Assembly: GCA_003555385.1 (NCBI GenBank)
Contig: PWHO01000076.1
Coordinates: 1-10,557, forward strand
Direction: 5' to 3'
Source of the DNA: Bacteroidales bacterium
GTDB lineage: Bacteria; Bacteroidota; Bacteroidia; Bacteroidales; UBA7960
DNA length: 10,557 nucleotides
Below, piece after piece: positions 6,504-10,557 of the stretch (position 1 is its first letter; each line of letters starts with the position of its first letter). The notes beneath the pieces were generated by a model that saw only the letters and a list, made by a program, of their open reading frames with translations, had not been told where the DNA came from and did no database searches. A program made the position numbers and the translations under genes.

Positions 6504-7931
6504 TTAGAAATACAAATCCCGTTTTCCCTGACTGATCAGCCGAAGCTTCTCTCTCAGTTTATCCACCGGAACGGAGCCGGACAACTCATTGACCTTTTTT
6601 TCAATTAGTTCATAGCCGGCCTTCTTGGTATCCTCCCCTGCATAATCCTCCAGGTATTCTGCCATCGTGAGCAGGGCATTGGGAGAACAATATCTTTTGA
6701 TGAACCCGGGAACAGAAAACTCCATAAAATGCTCCCCGGTGCGTCCGAGGCGGTAACACGCAGTGCAAAAAGAAGGGATATACTCAGCACGGATCAGTTC
6801 GTCCATGATATCCGCCAGGGAACGACTGTCGTTGATCTGAAACTGCTCCCTGCTCAGATCCTGGGTTTCCTGAAGCCCTTCAGAGTACCCCCCCAACTCC
6901 AGGTTGGTCCCCCCGTCTATCTGAGATACACCAAAACGCAGGATTTCATCCCTTATATGGGCAGGTTCCCTGGCGGTGAGTATCATACCTGTATAGGGAA
7001 CGGCGAGCCTCAGGATGGAAACCAGGCGTGTAAATTCCTCATCACTGACCATGTGATCTTTGGGAATATTCAAAGAGTGGGCATTCTGCAAACGGGGAAA
7101 TGAAATGGTGTGGGGGCCGACATTGTATACCGCTTCAAAATGGTTTACGTGACGAACCAGCCCCATCACCTCAAATCGCCAGTCGTAAAGCCCGAACAAA
7201 GCACCAATACCCACATCATCAATTCCGGCTTCCTGGGCACGGTCAAGGGCGGTAAGCCGCCAGTCGTAATTGCGCTTGACCCCACTGGGGTGCACTTGCT
7301 TATATGTCGGCTGATGATACGTCTCCTGGAAAATCTGAAAAGTACCTATACCTGAATCCTTGATAACCCTGAACCCCTGAATATCAAAGGGGGCCGCATT
7401 GATGTTTACCCGGCGGATCTCTCCGTTGCCGTGCTTCAGTCCGTAAACGGTTTCAACCGTGGAAGCAATAAACTCAGGTGAATACCTGGGATGCTCCCCG
7501 TAAACCAAAATAAGACGTTTATGCCCCTGGTCGACCAGTGCCCTGGTTTCTTTTTCGAGCTCTTTTGCGGAGAGGGTAATTCGTTGCATCTCCTTATTGG
7601 AGGCCCTGAATCCGCAATACTGGCAATTGTTGGTACACAAATCACCCACATAAAGGGGGGCAAACAAAACAATCCGTTCACCGTAAACTTTTTCTTTGAG
7701 CGTGCGGGCACCTTCCTTAATCTCTTCAACCAGATCGGGATCCTTTGTATTGATCAGTACAGCCGTCTCTTCCAGGGAAAGTCTCTTTTTGTCAAGCGAC
7801 GCACTGATCACATCCCTTACCCTCGACCGATCTGCTTTGGTGTTCCTAAGTATCTGCAAGATCTCATCAGGATCAATAAAGGGGGTCATCCTTTTATCCT
7901 CAATTCTGTATTTTTCAGGATGATATATCAT
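6504..7931 (-). CDS. hydG: [FeFe]-hydrogenase H-cluster radical SAM maturase HydG
   Basis: HydG is a radical SAM tyrosine lyase that splits tyrosine to p-cresol and makes the CO and CN- ligands of the [FeFe]-hydrogenase H-cluster as an Fe(CO)2(CN)-type unit, working with HydE and HydF. The 475 residues match family length. Cys99, Cys103 and Cys106 form the radical SAM CxxxCxxC site in CTNNCQYCGF, and Cys389, Cys392 and Cys415 form the HydG-specific C-terminal CxxC-x22-C cluster site. Both clusters are intact, so the enzyme looks functional and is separated from ThiH, which lacks this second arrangement. Other family stretches are QETYHQPTYKQVHPSG, AGIDDVGIGALFGLYDW, GPHTISFPRL and the ending GKRDLYF. 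The ATG at 7931 is preferred; a TTG at 7958 in the same frame would add nine residues not needed by the family and would overlap the promoter-like box. It is the first gene of the run; hydE, hydF and hydA are not in the window. Confidence 0.96.
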   Translation of the reverse strand: MIYHPEKYRIEDKRMTPFIDPDEILQILRNTKADRSRVRDVISASLDKKRLSLEETAVLINTKDPDLVEEIKEGARTLKEKVYGERIVLFAPLYVGDLCTNNCQYCGFRASNKEMQRITLSAKELEKETRALVDQGHKRLILVYGEHPRYSPEFIASTVETVYGLKHGNGEIRRVNINAAPFDIQGFRVIKDSGIGTFQIFQETYHQPTYKQVHPSGVKRNYDWRLTALDRAQEAGIDDVGIGALFGLYDWRFEVMGLVRHVNHFEAVYNVGPHTISFPRLQNAHSLNIPKDHMVSDEEFTRLVSILRLAVPYTGMILTAREPAHIRDEILRFGVSQIDGGTNLELGGYSEGLQETQDLSREQFQINDSRSLADIMDELIRAEYIPSFCTACYRLGRTGEHFMEFSVPGFIKRYCSPNALLTMAEYLEDYAGEDTKKAGYELIEKKVNELSGSVPVDKLREKLRLISQGKRDLYF

Positions 7932-7955
7932 AGATAGAATGTTCTTTTTACCGTA

Positions 7956-7963
7956 CAAATTTA
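7956..7963 (-). promoter_or_regulatory. Possible Bacteroidota -7 box (TAAATTTG) before hydG
   Basis: Read on the - strand, TAAATTTG fits the TAnnTTTG element and would start transcription roughly 20 bases before the hydG ATG at 7931. A TTTG on the same strand at 7991-7994 is a candidate -33 element, but the spacing of 27 bases is longer than usual. It is the best promoter candidate in the only sizeable gap upstream of the six-gene run. Confidence 0.35.
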
Positions 7964-8003
7964 CTCAAAGTTTCAGAAGGAGAAGGCATACAAAAGCTAA
8001 AAT

Positions 8004-8027
8004 ATGCATTCAAATAATTAAATGCAT
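8004..8027. repeat. Inverted repeat ATGCATT-N10-AATGCAT in the hydG-ribF gap
   Basis: Two perfect seven-base arms (8004-8010 and 8021-8027) flank a ten-base A/T-rich spacer. Arm centres are 17 bases apart, which suits a dimeric DNA-binding protein rather than a strong RNA hairpin. It lies about 41 bases upstream of the -7-like box of hydG and 44 bases after the ribF stop. Which regulator might bind is unknown. Confidence 0.5.
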
Positions 8028-8042
8028 GAATTACCTGAATTA
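8027..8042. repeat. Direct repeat TGAATTA, 9-base period
   Basis: TGAATTA occurs at 8027-8033 and again at 8036-8042, next to and touching the inverted repeat. Its significance is uncertain because the region is A/T-rich. Confidence 0.35.
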
Positions 8043-8070
8043 TGACTTTAAAAGGGGTCCCCCGGGCAGA

Positions 8071-8991
8071 CTAATAGATTAAATCCTCCACATCTGCGCG
8101 GGCATTCTTCAGAAGTTTCTCTTCTCCGGGGCCAATGCTTTCAATATGGCCTGCATATACCTGCTTATAGAAAAGCAATATGCCCTTTTCTCCTTCCGGA
8201 TTGTATTGCGCTTCAACAGGCAGGCTTTCCACAGCAGGGTTTTCACCATCTTTCCCTGAAATCCACGTCATGGACTTCATACATTGTTTACTGGCCATCA
8301 GTTTGGTGGCATAAATACCCGGCGGAGGGATCAGTTTTTCTCTTTTATCAAAGTCAACAGCTATGGTGGGATTATCTGAAAAAACTTTTATGGGACGACC
8401 TTTCTCAAAAAGGCCCTTGATGGTATACTGGTGATTGAGGTAGGCATTGGCTTTTTGAATATCGCCGGATCCGATCGCTTTTCTGACCTTGGCCGAACTA
8501 ACGGTCTCATCTTCAATGACCTTAAGCGGCATTTCCTCCACTAAAAAGTTCATTTCCCGGCTCAGCTCATGGAGGTAGGAGTAATTACCTTGGCGGTCAT
8601 GACCAAAATGGTGGTTGTGCCCGAAAACAATCACACGGGCCCCCAGCTGCTCAACCAGGTATTTTGTAACGAAATCATGTGGGGAGGTTTTGGAAAACTC
8701 CACGGAAAACGGCATAATGATCAGGTTATCGAGCCCGGCATGACGCAACAGGGATATCTTTTCCTCCTGTGAATTGATCATTTTCAGGTCAGACTGTTCC
8801 GGATACAAAACCTTTCGGGGATGGGGATAAAAAGTGATCAGCACTGATTCCCCCCCTATTTTCCGGGCGCTCTTGTTGAGCCGGTTGATAATTGACTGGT
8901 GTCCGCTGTGGACACCATCAAAAGAACCGGTGGTGACCACCGGGTTTTTGACCTTCCCGCTCGCTTCCGATGTATGGTAATACACGTTCAT
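8071..8991 (-). CDS. ribF: RibF-like FAD synthetase with a divergent riboflavin kinase half
   Basis: RibF normally phosphorylates riboflavin to FMN (C-terminal domain) and adenylates FMN to FAD (N-terminal domain). The 306 residues match usual length. The N-terminal nucleotidyltransferase half is well kept: GSFDGVHSGHQ (22-32), TFYPHPRKVL (53-62), FGHNHHFGHDRQGN (123-136) and VSSAKVRKAI (164-173), matching the family's ISSTxIR signature. The C-terminal half begins like a kinase (GLFEKGRP, 193-200; PPPGIYA, 222-228) but the canonical GFPTAN reads DNPTIAV (207-213), the GVxNIGxRPT stretch is not recognisable (KDGENPAVES instead), and no clear ExHLLDF catalytic segment is seen. FAD synthetase activity is therefore likely, riboflavin kinase activity doubtful. 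It follows rex by 47 bases and may have its own promoter. Confidence 0.88.
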   Translation of the reverse strand: MNVYYHTSEASGKVKNPVVTTGSFDGVHSGHQSIINRLNKSARKIGGESVLITFYPHPRKVLYPEQSDLKMINSQEEKISLLRHAGLDNLIIMPFSVEFSKTSPHDFVTKYLVEQLGARVIVFGHNHHFGHDRQGNYSYLHELSREMNFLVEEMPLKVIEDETVSSAKVRKAIGSGDIQKANAYLNHQYTIKGLFEKGRPIKVFSDNPTIAVDFDKREKLIPPPGIYATKLMASKQCMKSMTWISGKDGENPAVESLPVEAQYNPEGEKGILLFYKQVYAGHIESIGPGEEKLLKNARADVEDLIY

Positions 8992-9020
8992 GACAGCACA
9001 AAAATACCAATAAATAGCGA

Positions 9021-9028
9021 CAAACCTA
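9021..9028 (-). promoter_or_regulatory. Possible Bacteroidota -7 box (TAGGTTTG) before ribF
   Basis: Read on the - strand, TAGGTTTG fits TAnnTTTG and would give a leader of about 25 bases to the ribF ATG at 8991. A second match, TATTTTTG (8999-9006), lies too close to the start to be the main box unless the message is nearly leaderless. No convincing -33 TTTG was found upstream. Confidence 0.28.
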
Positions 9029-9038
9029 TCCTGCGACC

Positions 9039-9677
9039 TTAATGTGTTTTGACCAGGTAAGCCAGTTTTTCCAGTGAGGTAACAATGTCGTATTCTTCCA
9101 GGTACACATCCGGCGGAACCGTCAGGGGAACAGAGGTATAGTTCAGAATCCCTTTGATGCCGACATCCATCAGTTTTTTTGCGACATCGTGGGTCGCTTC
9201 CGGGGCCACAGTCAGTACAGCGATACTCACTTCTGATTCTTCGATGAACTGCCTTGTCAATTTATTGATATGGTGACACGGAATGCCGGCCATCATCCGG
9301 TCTGTTTTCTGCAAATCATTGTCGAAAGCAGCCACTATGGCCAATTTCTCACGTTTCCCCGTAAAATAACTGGTTATGGCCCGTCCCAGGTTACCCATCC
9401 CCACGATGATGATGTTCTGCCCTCCGGAACTGTCAATAATATTGCCAATCAGGGCCACAAGATCCTTGATGACATAGCCTTTGCTCTGGCTGCCTGAATA
9501 TCCGATCAGCATGAGATCCCTCCTGACCTGCACTGAGGTAAGGTTCATCATTTTGGCCAGCTCATGCGAATAGATGTTTGTTTTCCCTTCCTGGATGCTG
9601 TTATAGAGGATTCGCCTGTACTGGCTCAATCGCTCAATCGTTTTACCGGGTAAATCAGTATGTTGGGTTGGTGACAT
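9039..9677 (-). CDS. rex: Redox-sensing transcriptional repressor Rex
   Basis: Rex is a cytosolic repressor that senses the NADH/NAD+ ratio: NADH binding releases it from DNA, switching on fermentation, hydrogen and respiration genes. The 212 residues match family length. Residues about 12-75 are the winged helix domain (ELAKMMNLTSVQVRRDLMLIG as recognition region). Residues 89-210 are a Rossmann domain with VGMGNLGRA (92-100) for dinucleotide binding, AAFDNDLQK (116-124), GIKGILNYTSVPLTVPPDV and the terminal DIVTSLEKLAYLV helix that swaps between subunits. The start at 9677 is chosen because the frame reaching back to 9848 would add 57 non-family residues overlapping the response regulator. 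The wing-side segment LIGYSGSQSKGY differs from the SYFGEFGxRGxGY of Gram-positive Rex proteins, so operator preference may differ. It lies 22 bases after the response regulator. Confidence 0.95.
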   Translation of the reverse strand: MSPTQHTDLPGKTIERLSQYRRILYNSIQEGKTNIYSHELAKMMNLTSVQVRRDLMLIGYSGSQSKGYVIKDLVALIGNIIDSSGGQNIIIVGMGNLGRAITSYFTGKREKLAIVAAFDNDLQKTDRMMAGIPCHHINKLTRQFIEESEVSIAVLTVAPEATHDVAKKLMDVGIKGILNYTSVPLTVPPDVYLEEYDIVTSLEKLAYLVKTH

Positions 9678-9699
9678 GAGTGGGTTCAATAATGATGTT

Positions 9700-10098
9700 T
9701 CAGATTTTGAGCAACTTGTTGATCTCTTTCTGGAGCTGATCTTTTCGGATCCCTTTGTCCATAAACAGATCTGCCTTGATCCATTCCTGGCCTTCTTCCG
9801 TATCCACATCAAAAAGCATTCCGGTTTCTGCAGTAACCGCAGAAGCAATTATAATGGGGAGGTCAGGGTATTTTTGCTTGATTTTATGACAGAGGATAAA
9901 ACCGGTATCCTGATTTTCCATCATTAAATCGAGAATGGCAAGGTCGGGGCGTTCTTTTTTAATGATATCCTCCGCTTCCTTCTGTGTTTCTGCCGATATT
10001 ACTTCGAACCCGAGATCCTGAATGGTCATTTTCATCTGGAACAGAAAATCGGGGTCATCATCAACAATCAGAATGGTCTTTTTTTCCTTTGTCAACAT
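9700..10098 (-). CDS. Receiver-only response regulator
   Basis: The 132 residues form a single CheY-like receiver domain with no output domain. Visible are ILIVDDDPDF with the acidic pair Asp14/Asp15, phospho-acceptor Asp57 in LAILDLMM, Ser86 in IIIASAV (switch Thr/Ser position) and Lys115 in FMDKGIRK. An insert between about 88 and 109 (acidic, containing FDVDTEEGQEWIKAD) lengthens the region before the conserved Lys. It lies 8 bases after the histidine kinase gene, so the kinase is its likely phosphodonor. Without an output domain it probably acts by binding a partner protein or passing the phosphoryl group on. Its place in one run with rex suggests, but does not prove, a link to redox control. 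Confidence 0.9.
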   Translation of the reverse strand: MLTKEKKTILIVDDDPDFLFQMKMTIQDLGFEVISAETQKEAEDIIKKERPDLAILDLMMENQDTGFILCHKIKQKYPDLPIIIASAVTAETGMLFDVDTEEGQEWIKADLFMDKGIRKDQLQKEINKLLKI

Positions 10099-10106
10099 GA
10101 CGGTCT

Positions 10107-10557
10107 TTATTTAATGGTATTTACATCTTTTTCCGATACATCCTCTGTATGCCTGTTAATACTCTCCGCTTTCCTGGGCAGCGTGAGATAAAAGGTGGTT
10201 CCCGTGGGTCCGGCTTTGGGATCCGCATTGGAGTCAACCTTCATGGTGCCGCGATGCATTTTCACAATTCCGTAAATGATCGGTAACCCGAGTCCGGTTC
10301 CCTGCCCCTTTTCCTTGGTGGTGAAGAAGGGCTCAAACATCTTGTCCATGTTTTGTTTTGATATGCCTGTTCCTGTGTCCTGTATGCGGATATAGAACGC
10401 ATCCTCACCCTCTTTGTCATCCACTTTCACCGTCAGCTCACCGCCCATGGGCATGGCATCCACCGCATTTTTAAACAAGTTGGCAAACACCTGAACCATT
10501 TGGCTCTGGTCGCATTCGATCACCGGATTCTGTGCGTTGATCCGCACATCCAGATCG
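10107..10557 (-). CDS. Sensor histidine kinase, C-terminal ATPase part (cut by window edge)
   Basis: The frame is open to the right edge of the window, leaving 149 residues of the ATP-binding (HATPase_c) domain. In the fragment the order is the N box NLFKNAVDAM (26-35), G1 box DTGTGIS (60-66), F box FEPFFTT (74-80), G2 box GQGTGLGL (84-91) and the closing GTTFYLTLP strand, then a polar tail of about 22 residues. These are the nucleotide-binding elements of a functional kinase resembling the NtrB/PAS-kinase type. The phosphorylated His box and the sensor region lie outside the window. A GTG at 10547 is an internal valine, not a start, because the frame and family similarity run on upstream (DLDVRINAQN). 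It precedes the receiver gene by 8 bases. Confidence 0.93.
   Translation of the reverse strand, partial: DLDVRINAQNPVIECDQSQMVQVFANLFKNAVDAMPMGGELTVKVDDKEGEDAFYIRIQDTGTGISKQNMDKMFEPFFTTKEKGQGTGLGLPIIYGIVKMHRGTMKVDSNADPKAGPTGTTFYLTLPRKAESINRHTEDVSEKDVNTIK

Noticed and set aside
7932..7958. HydG start at the upstream TTG
   Set aside because: The added residues are not needed by the family, an ATG lies nine codons downstream, and the TTG overlaps the likely -7 element.
8051..8066. GGGG/CCCC element with a T run after ribF, considered as a terminator
   Set aside because: On the - strand the G and C runs are separated by too few bases for a stable stem of more than three pairs, and the T run is only four long.
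8992..9038. A Rex operator in the rex-ribF gap
   Set aside because: No palindrome resembling TTGTGAA-N-TTCACAA or TTGTTAA-N-TTAACAA was found by eye here or upstream of hydG.
9678..9848. Longer Rex protein starting at 9848
   Set aside because: The extra 57 residues overlap the response regulator in another frame, are Lys/Arg/Ser-rich and have no match to the Rex N-terminus; the ATG at 9677 gives the normal length.

Overview
The window most likely comes from a fermentative anaerobe of the Bacteroidota. The reasons are the HydG of an [FeFe]-hydrogenase system, a Rex redox repressor, the MEP isoprenoid pathway, short gene gaps without obvious Shine-Dalgarno sites, and several TAnnTTTG boxes of the kind used by the Bacteroidota primary sigma factor. 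Genus or species cannot be read from it. No RNA gene, insertion sequence, CRISPR array or phage feature was seen, and no gene-free stretch reaches 300 bases. The longest gap, between hydG and ribF, is about 139 bases.

Left part, + strand (2-2714): the last 37 codons of an unrecognised gene, a rhomboid-type membrane protease, a class IV PLP aminotransferase/lyase, and a secreted TPR protein ending in a SPOR (peptidoglycan-binding) domain. These face the rest of the window, and the TPR gene ends 36 bases from the end of zupT.

Middle part, - strand (7931 down to 2751): a very tight six-gene run, hydG - ACT-like regulator A - ACT-like regulator B - rrf2 - dxs - zupT. Gaps are 5, 11, 17 and 8 bases, and the last pair overlaps by 23 bases. 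It joins H-cluster maturation, two tandem paralogous TM1266-type proteins, a three-cysteine Rrf2 regulator that may carry an Fe-S cluster, the first enzyme of the MEP pathway and a ZIP metal importer. The shared theme, by inference, is iron/Fe-S supply and redox state. This run is the most interesting part of the window.

Right part, - strand (10557 down to 8071): the C-terminal ATPase half of a sensor histidine kinase (cut by the window edge), a receiver-only response regulator, the NADH-sensing repressor Rex, and a RibF-type flavin enzyme. The RibF nucleotidyltransferase half is well kept, but its riboflavin kinase half looks degenerate. The window therefore carries three kinds of sensing device (two-component, Rex, Rrf2) next to hydrogenase maturation and flavin cofactor genes.
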